The notes below the pieces were generated by a model. The model did no database searches and was not told the origin of the DNA. It worked only from the letters and a program-made list of their open reading frames with translations. From contig CP087206.1 of assembly GCA_020912385.1 (NCBI GenBank), positions 3,534,001 through 3,598,000 on the forward strand: a stretch of DNA of 64,000 nt. Reading direction: 5' to 3'. This stretch comes from Neofusicoccum parvum (taxonomy: Eukaryota; Ascomycota; Dothideomycetes; Botryosphaeriales; Botryosphaeriaceae). Shown in pieces: positions 21,167 through 33,052 of the stretch. Both the position numbers and the translations under genes were made by a program. Position 1 is the stretch's first letter. Each line of letters begins with the position of its first letter.

Positions 21167-22784
21167 TCAAGAGGACGGCTTCATTAAACCACATGCTGAA
21201 CACGTCCACCACTGGTTCTCCATGAAGGACCCGCAACGTGTGCAGTTCCAGCCCAGCGGACGTGGCGGCACCGGCGGTGCCTGATCCCGCGAAGCCATGC
21301 TGGCCTTCTCGGATATTGAGTCTGGCCGTTCAACACCACAGGCGTCGCAGCATAGGTACTGCATATTGTTGATGAGAGTGCAGATCTCGCACGTCCATAT
21401 GGAAGACTTGGGCGCCTTTTCTTCCTTGGGAGACGCTGCAGTCAGGTCGATCACTTCCGGCGTGCTCTTGGTCTGTGTACGAACAGGCTTCTCGGCCACG
21501 AGTCGCGAAACCGGACGGCCCGGGCGGGGAGAAGCAACCGAAGAACTCGATGGTGCACCAAGTGCCGGAGGAGGTGCCGGCTTGATCGTCGTCGCAAAAG
21601 GCATGTTGTTTTGAACCCCTGTCGTCTGCTCGGGCGAGGCCATCTCGAGTCCTCTTTCCGGGGACCAAGTGAGGCCTTCCTGAGAAGCACCGAGCTCCCG
21701 CATGTCCTGACGATTTGCGTCCCTGTCGCCTTCCATCATTGCAATGGCAATAGCCAGCTTGTCTGCGTCGTCCATCTCCGCCTTGGTTCTAAATCCAAGT
21801 CTCTGTGCTTCTTTTTCAGCGCTCTTCTGCGCGGCATAGTCACCGGATCCACAGCCCTGGACAATGTTGTTTCTGCTTTCTACTGCATTTGAAATGACCT
21901 TGCGCATGTCGGAACCACGGGGAACGGGAGCACCGCCAAGCTTCTGGCCTGAGCCAGCGGAAAGCGTCCTGCGCTTCTCGGCGGCGACACGGGCTTGCCG
22001 TCGGACTTCCGCTAAAGGAACGGCCTTACCACCGACCTTACGGCCATGTCCCAGGAGACCTTCGCCCGTGTAGCCTTGCCGCTTCAGCGCGTAGTACTCT
22101 TCACGGAGCTCATCCCACTAAATGATTCAGTCAGTACCTGAATTGATACGGTACCCGTGACGTGAGATGCGTACAAGCTTATGAAAGTTCTTGTCATGTG
22201 GACCCCATTTGATGTGAGTGAGCCTGCCGATTTATTTAGCCAAAATAGCTCGACACACGTGTCGGGCGAGAAAAGGATGTGTCCGAACATGAGTCGAAAA
22301 CGGAGTGGAGTGAGTGGGGCGAGAACAAATTCGAGCTTACTGAGGGCGTCTAGCATTCACAAGAGCGGAACGACAAACCCTCTACGCATGACGATGGACC
22401 CTCATCAGAATAATGGTCACGAGCACAGGTGACTTACTCATGGAGCAAAGTGTCGACCAAGCTGTCGTAGGGAAGAAACTGCTTGGGATCTACAGCATGT
22501 CTGAGCCGGATGAAGATTGTCTGTCCCTGATTGACATTCAACCCTAAGAGTCAGGCGTGTCAGCTTGAAGAGCACGGTAATCTCCATTGGAGGCACAAAC
22601 CCAGGAGATTGTTCTGAGGAGGCAAGAACTCGGCGAGCTCGCCGACTTTCCAGTTCCGTTTCCTCATAATCGGCTTGACGACGGACGCAAGCTTTTTCAG
22701 CAGCAGTAATGCTTCATCCTGGCGCTGGAGGTGCTGGATATGCATGTATGACCCAAACTGCGGATCTATCTCTCGCCGAGCCAT
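21167..22784 (-). CDS. wss1: Wss1-type metalloprotease (WLM domain) with RanBP2 zinc fingers
   Basis: Exons (minus): 22784-22601, 22543-22438, 22223-22175, 22117-21167, giving 429 residues. The WLM domain spans about residues 1-170. Its zinc site HELTHIKWGPHD (His96, Glu97, His100, His106) is split exactly by intron 2, which interrupts the Glu codon. A probable SUMO-interacting motif VIDLTA lies at 334-339. Two RanBP2-type fingers follow: WTCEICTLINNMQYLCC (from about 354) and WNCTRCGSFMENQWWTC (from about 403), ending at the C-terminus. Wss1 cleaves proteins crosslinked to DNA, working with SUMO and Cdc48. All catalytic residues are present. It is divergently placed from the DUF1776 gene with 580 bases between the two ATGs. 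Confidence 0.92.
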
Positions 22785-23364
22785 GTTGCTGGGAGTTCTT
22801 GGTGCTGTTTCAGCGAGAAAGGTCGCGCCGAGCAAATGCCGTTGCAGTGATGCGGGAGCCTGAAGGCAGTGCGTCAAAGCGAGAGCGACGGAGACAGAAA
22901 TGGTCGATGCGGATGCTCCGCGACAGTGGCCTCGACTTCTGCCGGCCCACCGCTCGAGGAGGTAGATGGGAGATGTTGGCAGCGCGAGGCTTCTGCTGGA
23001 GGCAGGCGCGAGGTGACTCGTCCACGTCAGCTGCCAATGCGGCACTTTGCCACCGCCGCATTCAACATCGCGAAGTCGATGGAAGCATGGAACCCTGCTT
23101 AGAGATCAAGGCAACAATGGCCATGGCCGCGCAGGCCGAGGGGCTCCAGATATGATCGGCACGACGCGACCCCGGCCTGGACTTGTGCGCTCACGTGCTG
23201 ATACAAGGAAGAAAGCTAAGCTTATCGCCGCCCGGACGAGGATGACATCGTCCGGCCAGGCCTCTCCGCACCCATCGCGACACACCACCGCGCACGCCAC
23301 CTCTGCTGCAAGGCACCGGACGTCTCACATCCCTGAGAAGCTGTTGTCCTGAGCTTGTTCCGCC
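22785..23364. promoter_or_regulatory. Divergent promoter region, Wss1 / DUF1776 gene
   Basis: The 580 bases between the ATG of Wss1 (minus) and that of the DUF1776 gene (plus) must hold both promoters. I see no clear TATA box. No gene is recognised inside. Confidence 0.5.
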
Positions 23365-24835
23365 ATGACGGCCGACGACCAGCATTTCCTCGACGTGGTA
23401 AGAGGTCGGAAGCCCCCGATGCGCCTGCCTGTCCACTGACGTAGCTGCCGCAGCTCGCCGGCATCTCGAGCGACATTCGAAAATTCACGGGCGAGGTTGC
23501 CGATGCCACCGACCGACACTTCGAGTCTGTAGCTGCCTCCATCAGGGAGACCTTATCAACCACAACATGGCTGCCCGCCTCTGCCCGCCCCGCCCCGCCG
23601 TCTCGCGTAATTTCAAACACACCCATGGGCTTCCTCGAGCGCGTGCAGATCTGGGTGTCGCGGAACCGGGCCATCACCGCCGCCATAATTGCTTTTGTAG
23701 GCACTGGAGCCGTTGTGATGTATCAACAGAAAAAGTCGTACACAAGGAAACGCCGAGCAAGGCGCGCGAGCAACGGGGCGCGGAGGGAAGTCATTGTCAT
23801 TGCGGGGCCGCCCAGCTCTCCGATCACGAAGTCGCTGTCCCTGGACCTCGAGCGCCGTGGCTTCATCGTATACGTGGTGGTGAACTCGCCAGAGGAGGAG
23901 CAGATCGTGCAAAACGAGTCGAGGGTGGATGTTCGGCCCCTCCTGCTGGACATCGTTGACGTAAGACCACCCCCCTTCCGAGGAATGCAGCTAGGATATT
24001 AACTAAGGCGGCGCAGCCACTCAACGCCCAGTACACTATTGAACGCTTCAACAACACCCTGCTGAGCCCTCACCATGCATTCCCAGGGGCTTCAGCGCAT
24101 AATCTTAACCTCGCAGGTTTGGTGCTCGTACCCGATCTCATCTACCCCTCAGGGCCTGTGGAGACAATTTCTCCGGAATATTGGTCAGACGCCCTGAATG
24201 CCAAGGTGCTGAACACAGTGGCGACGACCCAAGCGTTCCTGCCGGTGGTCTGCCAGTTCAAGTCGAGGATCCTGCTGCTGACGCCGAACGTGGTGTCGTC
24301 GCTGCGGCCGCCGTTCCACGGAGTGGAGAGCACCGTGGTTGGCGCGCTGGAGGGATTCGCGTCATCCCTGAGCGGTGAGCTGAGCACGATCGGTATCGAC
24401 CTGTGTCACATCAAGCTCGGGACCTTCGACTGCAGCGGCGTCGGCACCAAGCAGAGCCTGCAGAGCCTCAGAGACCATCAGATACACGCATGGCCGGCCG
24501 GGGCGCGGGAGCTGTACGCAGACAACTACGCTACACAGAGCCGGATCGCGAACAGCAGAGGGCTTTTCACACAGACTGGCAGCACGGCCAAGGGCAGCTC
24601 TTTGCGCGAGCTGCACAATGCGGTGTTCGACGCACTGACCCGCAAGCGGCCGCAGAAGATGTGGAGAGTCGGTAGGGGCAGCGTGGCGTACGATATAGTT
24701 GGGAGCTGGGTGCCGGGCGGACTGGTCAGGTGGATGCTGGGGATCCGGCCAGGGGGCCGCGTGCAGACGGCGGCAGCGGAGCCGCGTCTGATGGACAGCG
24801 TGCAGGCGTGGGAGAAGGTTGAGGCCTCGGGCTAG
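23365..24835 (+). CDS. DUF1776 family protein (short-chain-dehydrogenase-like fold)
   Basis: Exons: 23365-23397, 23454-23960, 24017-24835, giving 452 residues. The first exon encodes only 11 residues (MTADDQHFLDV). A likely membrane span lies at about residues 84-101 (AITAAIIAFVGTGAVVMY), followed by a very basic stretch (KKSYTRKRRARRAS). The remainder (about 115-420) looks like a Rossmann-type SDR relative: VIVIAGPPSSPITKSLSLDL, then LVLVPDLIYPSGPVETI, and a region LTPNVVSSLRPPFHGVEST where SDR enzymes have the catalytic Tyr/Lys. The usual YxxxK is not evident, so catalysis is doubtful. The family is fungal and of unknown function. A membrane-anchored protein facing the cytosol is inferred. 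Confidence 0.85.
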
Positions 24836-25843
24836 ATGCGCTGGAAACGCCTTTAATTTCGGTACGTCTGCTGTCCCCGGCGGGCGCTGTCAAACGTGTG
24901 TCACGGGCTGGGCTGGCGCTGGCGAGCGCGGCGGGCTGGCGAGCGGGCGGCGGGCCAGACTGCTGGCGGCAGCGGGCGCGGCTGGAGCAGCCGTGGAGCT
25001 GGCATTTAGCTCTCCGCGCGGCGGGCTGGCTGGCGATGTGGCTAGGGTGGTTGAGGCGGGAAGGAATGTGCGACCGGCCGTTGGTCGATGCCGCAGCCGG
25101 CCTAGCGTGGTGTTATATCGGGCAGACCAATTTAGGCAGGGGCTCCAGGCACTCGCACGGCAGGTGCGCGCCTGCAGGGACCAGCGACTCTGCCTTCGCC
25201 GATCGCCGAGCGCCTTTGCTCCGCCAAACCATCTCCGTGTGTTGTGCGTCTGCGTGTGTTCATTCACTCGCTTCATGCACTGAGTCGTGAGCAGCCGCGC
25301 CCCCGTCGCCCAGGCGCTCCCAGGAGTCGCACGTCCCCGAAACGGCCGACGCAGCAACGGCCTTCGCTCCCGCCGCGCCCTCGCCGCGCCAAGCCCCTCC
25401 TATTGCAACTCGTATTTCCATCGTCGCCCTCCGCGCCCTTCTGCCACCGCACGCAGGCTACTGAGCGATCGCCGTCCGGATGGCCTAGACGCGCGTGTCT
25501 CACCACACCATTGCCTCCCACCCACAGTCGTTCCTTGCAATCGGTGTGAGCTTGATGTGTTGCGCCATCTCCAACACAACGCATCCCTGAAACCCCAAGA
25601 CGAAGCTCGACCCGCGCAATCCTATCGCCACCAGCTGCTCAGCCTCTTTCACGAGACACCTATGCTCAACGCGCCCTCGCACATCACTGTCCCGGAGCCC
25701 GCGCCCACGTAACGACAAGTGTCGCTGCGGTCTCCCCCACGCCCACGTCGCATAAGTCGCATGCTCGCCCTCACCACCGCAACCACTGTCGCCGACGCTC
25801 TCTGGCCGCGCTGAGCCGCATTTCGCCTCCACCGAACGTCGCA
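24836..25843. other. Intergenic and long leader of the Nif1-like gene
   Basis: About 1 kb, GC-rich and pyrimidine-rich toward 25843, with no recognised gene. The stretch 25280-25840 is rich in CCGCGCC and CACC and probably includes a long 5' leader for the Nif1-like gene. Several short upstream ATGs occur. Confidence 0.5.
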
Positions 25844-28134
25844 ATGCCGTCCGATCGCCCGAACGACCTGGACCTGCGTCCCGACTCGCAGGAGTCGAAC
25901 CGGTCGCGCCCAAACCACTTCCTCGGCGACCTGCCGTCGCCGCGCACCGGCGAGGTGCCGCCCGCCCTGTCGCCGCTCGATGCGTTTGCCATGCAGTCGC
26001 GTCTGCTTGCGAAGAGATTTGAGGAACAGACGAATGGCCGTCGCATCAGCAGACTGCCACCTCTGACCATCCAGAACGAATTCGCCAGACAGCGCCAGGG
26101 CTACTTCCGCTCGCGCTCTGCTGAGCGCGGCGAGAGATCCGGCGGACAGTCGCCGGAGGAGGACCACACGCCGCACAGCGCGAAGGAGGTCGTTCCTCAC
26201 AATCGACCCGTATCGCAGCACCCAACCATCTCCGATGACTTTGGCGGCCCCATTTCGCAATACGACCCGAAGCTGTCGCCGCTAGGTGAGGAAGAGCGCA
26301 CGCCGCCCTCCGCTCACGAGCCCCAGGACTACTTCAATATTCCGCGCGCAGCGTCACCCGAACCAATTGAGCCCCCGGTTGAGACCCGCGTTGAGGAAGC
26401 CACTCCTAACACACCAGGAACCAAATATGGCCCCACGCAAAATCTGCCCCACCCGCGCCCGCAGCGGACGCTCACTTTGGAATCAATCACATCCACAAGG
26501 TCCGATGGTAGAGGCTTGATGCCTCCTAGGTCCCCTGGTCCCGCACGGTCCCCGAGAGTGGTGTCGCCGAGCATCCGGTCGGTTCGTAATGATAGTGCAG
26601 ACGATGTTGAGAACATGTCGTTGGGTGGATCTTTCGATTCTCTGCCTCCCCGGCAGTTGTCCTCGAATACCAGCTATTCCAGGTCTCATTCCCCTGCTTC
26701 GCCATACCCGCCTTCAATTCCTCGCTCTCCTTCGATATCCTCGGAATGCTCCTACAACAGCCAAAGACTGCCGAAGCCCGCTTTCAACTTCTCAAGACCG
26801 AGGCCCTCGCTTGACGCACGCCCTTCGCTTTCCGACCTGCGCCCATCTCTGGATCACAGGCCTTCGTTTGAAAGAGCAAGGACTCCCTCGAGACAGGCAT
26901 CAGGAGAAGGCTCGCAGAGAGCTCCGTCGCGTCAGGAATATGTTGAAGGCCATCAGCTGCCGGCTTACGCTCATGAGCAGGTCCACACTCCTGTGAGCAT
27001 GGCGAGCGATGACTACATGCAAGCAGTAACTACCGATGGTCCCGCACCTTCTTACATCTACGCCAAATACTCGTTGCCGCGCGGAAGGACTTTGGATCGG
27101 GAGTCCATTTGCGCAGGAGACTTTCTTAACCAGCAGATCAGATGGGAAGATGGAGCACCAGGCTCAGTCCGCTCTGGCCGTTCTGGCCAACGGCCCCCGT
27201 CTCCTCCGTCTCCTCCGAAGACGGCAAACTCAGACAGATACTACCACTCGGATTCTGGCCACAAGCCGAAGTCTTTTGATATTCCGCGTGCTTCGTCGCC
27301 TTCTGCCGTGTCTAGCAACAGCACGATCAAGCCCCACCACTCCAGGCCCTCTTCATCAGGGGCTGCCACAAGTGTCACGGCTACTTCTTCCCGTATCGCT
27401 GATATGACTCCGGACATGCACCTTGAGAAGGGTATTGAATTCCACGAGAAGGGCGAGGTCCAGAAAGCTACTTACCACTGGCGTCTGGCTGCGAAAGCAG
27501 AAATCCCGACTGCTATGCTTCTGTACGCTCTTGCCTGCCGTCACGGTTGGGGTATGCGTCCGAACCCGGCCGAGGGTGTCAAGTGGCTGCGCAAAGCAGT
27601 CGACGCTGCTCAGTTGGAAGTCGCGGATGACGAGGATCTCGTCACCAAGGGCAAACCCGGCCCTGATGTGGTCGAGCGGAGGACTCACAAGGCTCAGTTT
27701 GCCGTCAGTGTGTATGAATTGGGCGTCAGCTACATGAATGGCTGGGGCATCCAACAAGACAAGGGTCTCGCGCTTCGTTGCTTCGAGATCGCAGGCAACT
27801 GGGGTGATGGAGATGCCTTGGCCGAGGCTGGTTTCTGCTACCACGAGGGTATTGGCTGCAAGAAGGATCTGAGGAAGTCCGCAAAATTCTACCGCATGGC
27901 GGAGGCGAAGGGAGTTAGTGTCGCCGGCAACAGCTGGTAAGTTCAGGAGTTCCCCTTCAAGCTTGAATCCGTGTACTGACTCAAACCTGTAGGATCCACA
28001 AGGATAAGTATAAGGACGACGATGCGGACGACGACCGCGGAAGAGGCCGCTCTTCCAAGAAGGAGTCCGACAAAAAGGCCCGTGACAAGTCCCGCACGCG
28101 TGCGCTCTTCAGCCGGAAGAAGTCCATCGCCTAA
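25844..28134 (+). CDS. Sel1-repeat protein, Nif1/Dsf2-like
   Basis: Exons: 25844-27936 and 27993-28134, giving 744 residues. About the first 500 residues are disordered, rich in Ser, Pro and Arg, with many SP and TP sites. From about residue 520 come Sel1-like helical repeats: MHLEKGIEFHEKGEVQKATY, LLYALACRHGWGMRPNP, VYELGVSYMNGWGIQQD and AEAGFCYHEGIGCKKD. A very basic Lys/Arg tail (KKESDKKARDKSRTR) follows the intron. The layout matches fungal proteins annotated as cell-cycle inhibitor Nif1, which in fission yeast acts on Nim1 kinase, and Dsf2 of budding yeast. The assignment rests on architecture and recall, so function here is an inference. The many SP/TP sites suggest phospho-regulation. 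Confidence 0.72.
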
Positions 28135-29786
28135 GAGGCACGCCTTTCTGCCTTACCGTACTCTGCATAGACCTCGCCACCTGATTTACTTCTGTACATC
28201 CCCGATTCCTTACGCCGAACGATCATCCATTACCTTGGTCCTGGCCTTGTTCGGATCCCTTGCAGCTCACGTCTGCACGAAGCTACCTTGGAAGAGTGTG
28301 GGAAGAATAATGCGCCATCTTCACGACTGACTCGTTATCTACCACCGACTTCTTGCTGCCTTCACACGGACGCAGACTTCTTGTCTATTTCAAAGTTGTA
28401 CGATTCTTCTTATCACACCAAGATGGATTATCGATATTCAACCCTGCCGCAACTGCCGCCTTGTCAGCGTCTTAGCGCGCTCGAGATCGAGCATCTCATT
28501 TTCAGTTCTCAATTCCCGCAATGGTAGACCGGCACCATTCTGCATCACATGCATACCCTGCATTCCTCCTCTGTTCTGCTTTTCTCCTTTCTCGGTTTTC
28601 TCTTTTTCCCTTTTTCTGGTCCGGTTTTGGCTCTTCATTCAGTTTGTGGATATGGTGGTGCACCGGTTGGCTGTGGTGGTCGGTTGCGGTGGAAACTCAT
28701 GGGCGAACTCCTTCCATCGTTTGGCATTCGTTTGATATCACTCTCTCACTCTGCTTCTGCGCATTTTTAGCTTTTGTCTTTTCTGCTGCTTTTTTCCGCT
28801 TGATTCCGAATCACGACGAGACTGGACCTCCTTACTTTCATCCTTTCATACCAACTACTCAAAGGGGCGCAGAGCGTACGTACAGGACGCCGGGCGACTT
28901 GTAATGTTTGTTATTTTATTCGTCTCCCGCAAGAAGGGCGCAAGCACATGGCTTGACGCGCCGGAGAGACATGGAGTACTATGGGCTCCTGTTTCTTTTC
29001 TTTGTTTTGTTGAACAGACAAACGTCTCGATGTGTGGAGAGGTGATGGGAGCATAGCTACCTGCATTTTTCTTGGTGTCTGTGTTGGTAGATTGACGACC
29101 GCTCTCCACAAAACAAAAAGCACGTTTTCTTCGCACATTTGATGTTCTCCTACTGATGAACTTTGGCTATGTTGTGGATCTCTTCTGCACGCTTGTGCTG
29201 TCATCTGTACTCAGTCTGGCTTGGAAGAGTAGATGACGGTATGCCAAGAGACTGCGAAGGCGCAGCGATGCAGAACGAAAGCGCTCCGATCTCTCAAGCC
29301 GCAGGGCTTGGCGCTTTGCCTCATAGGTGAGCATCTTACCGGGCAATGGCCGGGAATCTACTGAGCTGTAGATGCAGGTACCCGCGTGGGGCGGCATTGC
29401 TGCGCGGACAGCCTTGCCGCATGGTAGGCGGTGGCGTCTGATGTCATGCCAATACGATCCTCGGCCTTGTACAACGGTCTGGCTGTATCATTCAGCTCTG
29501 GTCATCACGCTGTCAGAGTTGGTGCGGGGTGGCTTAAAGCTGACGCCTCTGCCCCTCTGTTGCACTTGACCTTGCTGTCATCGACTCCTCCGTCTCGAAC
29601 TCGCGGTCTCCAGTCTTACGGTAGTCCACTGCGCAACAGCGGTCTATATTTTGGGCCCCTCGCCAGGCCAGCCTGGAGGTGAGACGTTCCTTCGGGCTAT
29701 CATTTGGAGCTGTAGTTCTAACAGTGCGTGTATACAGACTCCAATCGGAACCATCCGCCCATCGTCAGGCTTCGAATGCAGTCGAG
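28135..29786. other. Intergenic between the Nif1-like and HET genes
   Basis: About 1.65 kb. The first 700 bases are T-rich and pyrimidine-rich (for example TTCTCTTTTTCCCTTTTTC near 28600) and are probably 3' flank. Nothing in the frames here resembles a known protein. A possible upstream exon for the HET gene could lie between 29370 and 29750, because its open frame extends upstream to 29679 without an ATG. Confidence 0.5.
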
Positions 29787-31733
29787 ATGCTTTGCGCATT
29801 CCGCCTGTCAATATTTCAGAACGCTGAGGGGGAAGGTGTGTGGCCAGATGGTTTTGAGCATATCCAGAAAGCCGCCAAGTCCGGATGCAAGATCTGCTAT
29901 GGCCTGATGAAGCGGTCGGAGACGTGTGAAGATGCAGAAAATTTCAACTATCACCTCTTTCTGGTATCCACAGATAGAGCACAAATCTCGGTTTACTATT
30001 GTGTCTGGAATTGCGTCACTCGCCTGAAACCATTTGACCTCGTTCGCAACGAAGCGGTTACGATTCCGGACGAACATCAGGAATATCGACAATCAGTCAT
30101 GGCCGACCCTGACAACGAACCTTGCCGTGTTAGGCCTGACGGATTCGAAAAACCAGTGCCGAACCATACCGGCTGCATTGAAGTTGCGAATGTGGGCTTG
30201 CAGTGGCTAGAGTCCTGTCTTACTTCCAATGGGACTTGCGATCCTCAGTCTAGGTCGAAAACCCCCTCGGCATATCCCCTGCGGCTGATTGATGTCAGTA
30301 GTCCGGAACCCAGGCTTCTTTTGACCGAGCACGACCTCCCCGACGGGCCATACGCTACCCTGAGCCACTGTTGGGGACCAGACCCATCGTTCTTTACTTT
30401 GACCACCGCCGTAGTAGAGAATTTGAGACGGGCCATTCCAGTGCAGGGTCTTCCTCAAACATTCCAGGACGCCATCATCACCGCGAAACTTATGTGCATC
30501 AAGTACCTCTGGATCGATAGTTTGTGCATAATCCAAGACAGTAGCGAAGACTGGCTGTACCATGCGCAGGAAATGGAGCTTATATATCGCAATTGTATCC
30601 TCAACATTGCGGTCGACCACGCCCACAATCCTCACGAGGGGATCTTCAAGTCAAGGAACGCAGACCTGCTCCAGGGCTGCCACGTACTGTGGTCACTGGG
30701 CGAAGAACAAGAAGCCTTTTGGACAGTTTTTGACCACGTAGTTGACACTTTCGTTGGGGACTATGATGCGCCACTTATGAAGCGAGCCTGGGTACTTCAA
30801 GAGAGACTTCTATCACCCCGCGTCATACATTTTGGGATCAACTCAATATTCTGGGAGTGCAAGGAGGTTGACAACCACTGCGAAGCCTCTCCGACGGTGC
30901 ACCATGTTTTCGCCCTCGTTGATTCTCAACGAATATTCACAGTTGTTCCAGATTCGCTGAATTCTCAGACCAGAGCAGAGTTCGAGGAAGAGCGACATCT
31001 CGTTAAAAATCACTGGAGTATTCTCATCGAACAGTATTCGTGGCTGAACCTCACAAAGCCGGATGAAGACAAACTGGTGGCATTTGCGGGGATTGCAAAA
31101 CGCAATGGATCACTCAGCTTCTACGATCACGGCTACGTAGCGGGCTTTTTCAGGCAAGACCTGCCGGCTGACCTTCTATGGCTTGTGAGAAATCCAACAA
31201 CAAGAAAGGACCTTGACACCTACCGTGCGCCGACCTGGAGCTGGGCAAGTGTGGATGGGAGTGTAGTTATGAACACCAAACGCTCGCGTGCGTATCGCGG
31301 CGATCGTGTCACGATTCCCACTGTTTCGAGTTTTCATGTGGATTTAAGAGATCGGGAGAACAAATACGGGCAGTTGAAGTACGCCGAACTGAAGCTCTGC
31401 GACTTCCTTATTCCTTGTCAGTTCCGTAGTCCGTCAACGACGCGCAGTACTTGAATCCAGCTGGAATTGTTGGGTGAATCGAGCACAGTCTTGAGAGAGT
31501 GTAAGCCGGACGTCAGAGAAGATACATCTCATCAGAGTGAGCTTCTTGCATTTCCAATAGTTGAGAACCAACCATATGATTCACCATCACTGGAGACTTC
31601 TGGGATCATCTTGGAGAGGCAGGGAAAAGGTATGGTACACAAAAGAGTTGGATACTTCTACATTCCGCATTGTTTTTTAGCATTGAAACAAGCACACGAC
31701 CTTGAAGAGATACCGGAGATCACGATTATTTGA
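29787..31733 (+). CDS. HET-domain (heterokaryon incompatibility) protein
   Basis: The first ATG of the frame is 29787 (MLCAFRLSIFQNAEGEG). The HET domain spans about residues 185-340: YATLSHCWGPDPSFF, then TFQDAIITAKLMCIKYLWID, SLCIIQDSSEDW and MELIYRNCILNIA. HET proteins trigger cell death when genetically different hyphae fuse; here only domain membership is shown. The frame meets a TGA at 31452-31454 but stays open beyond it to 31733 with a plausible C-terminus (SGIILERQGKG, RVGYFYIP). A 72-base intron 31417-31488 (GTCAGT ... CACAG) would remove the stop and keep the frame, giving 624 residues. Without splicing the protein would be 555 residues. The gene borders a gene-poor, AT-rich stretch, as is common for accessory HET genes. 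Confidence 0.82.
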
Positions 31734-32749
31734 GACAGAAGAGCCAGTCCAATAGAGAACGTAGATAGTTTGTGTGATTCTGAGCCGGGGTACCTCGTTA
31801 TTTCCGACTTGAGGAAAGCTCAGGAGGCCCGTCTAATGGACAGTTGAAGCAGTACTCGGGGTGTTGTAAATTGGTTTCTAGACAGTAGAAGGATAAATGG
31901 TGGGAAGACCAGAGGTTTCACTAAATTGCCATGCGAAGGAGTAGTATGCTAATCGTATGGCCTTTATGTTCAGGCCTCATTCGTGTCTACTTTATTAGGT
32001 ATTGTTCAAGTGGAAAACAAAAGTGCACACAACTTTTCCTACGCAGTCTCTTCTCCACAAGGAAGAATTGTAGTCAAGCGTAGTATTATTTTTTTTGCCA
32101 TACGCTGTAATTAATTTCCCGTCTATCTCCTTTCAGATCCTATAAAGGAATGAATGTCTCTCAGCCTCCGAGGAACCGCAAGCACTACATCGACAGGCCC
32201 AACGACTGACCCACCTATATTCACTTCCGTCTCCCACAAAGTACCATTCTCTTTAATAACCTCCTCGATGCTATAAAAATGGTTGTCCGCATCCTTCTTA
32301 GAGAAAGCTGATATATTGTAAAGTTAGTACCTTTGTTTTATAAGTTTGGAAAATTCGTGTCATGACAATGAGCGGAACAACTGGTAGGATTGGTTGAAAG
32401 ACAAGCGTCTTCTTTCTCAAGTTTCCATAGCGCACGTTCATTCTAAAACCCTCCCGATCCGAGCTTCCCAAAAGAAAACAAAGAGAAGAGAAGAAGCAAT
32501 GGACTGCCAATTACAAGGACACATACGGGAGGTATTAACTCGAGAAAGGGGGGAAAAAAAAAAGAAGCAAGAAGACAACAAGAAAAGACCAAGTACACCC
32601 GCACCTTTTATCCCACGCGTGTTCCAAATATCAAAAAAAGAAATGAGCATGTATTAATATCGTCAGCGGTCCACATTTGATCCTTCTATTTGTGTTCCGT
32701 CCCCAATATCTCTACATCGAGAACGTTCAGACCCAGCTACGCGAAGGTT
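31734..32749. other. AT-rich intergenic stretch after the HET gene
   Basis: About 1 kb with clearly lower GC than the rest, T- and A-runs (about 32085-32097, 32551-32565) and only short frames. No transposase or reverse transcriptase fragment is readable. It marks the start of an 8.5 kb gene-poor region. Confidence 0.55.
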
Positions 32750-33052
32750 CTAGAGCGGCGGGATAGCCGGTGGAGGGGATGCGGCAGCGGCCATGCGGCT
32801 GCAAGACGCGTGGTCGCACGCATTAATGTGAGACGAATGGTTGGTATATCCACAACACCACTTCAAACAAGCTCTGTTATTCTTGCGCTCGCCCAGACCC
32901 TCGAGCTTCGGGCGTGAGCTCTTTCTCTGGGCACTCGCGCCAAGACGTCGAGAAGACGTCGGATTTGGAATGTTGAAGAGAAAAGGGATGGAGATGAGGG
33001 AATAAATGTATGCGCTAAGATATGTATGGGATTGTGTCGGCGGATCGGGCAT
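32750..33052 (-). CDS. candidate small Cys/His-rich protein
   Basis: An uninterrupted 100-residue frame starts at ATG 33052 (MPDPPTQSHTYLSAYIYS). It has a hydrophobic segment at about residues 11-30 (YLSAYIYSLISIPFLFNI), a basic stretch (SSRRLGASAQRKSSRPK) and a Cys/His cluster at about 61-85 (ACLKWCCGYTNHSSH, then NACDHASC), ending in a Pro-rich tail. The hydrophobic start could be an uncleaved membrane anchor, since it is not at the very N-terminus. The cluster has five Cys and three His and could bind metal or form disulfides. I do not recognise it. No intron is needed. It could also be the last exon of a longer minus-strand gene. Confidence 0.35.
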   Translation of the reverse strand: MPDPPTQSHTYLSAYIYSLISIPFLFNIPNPTSSRRLGASAQRKSSRPKLEGLGERKNNRACLKWCCGYTNHSSHINACDHASCSRMAAAASPPPAIPPL

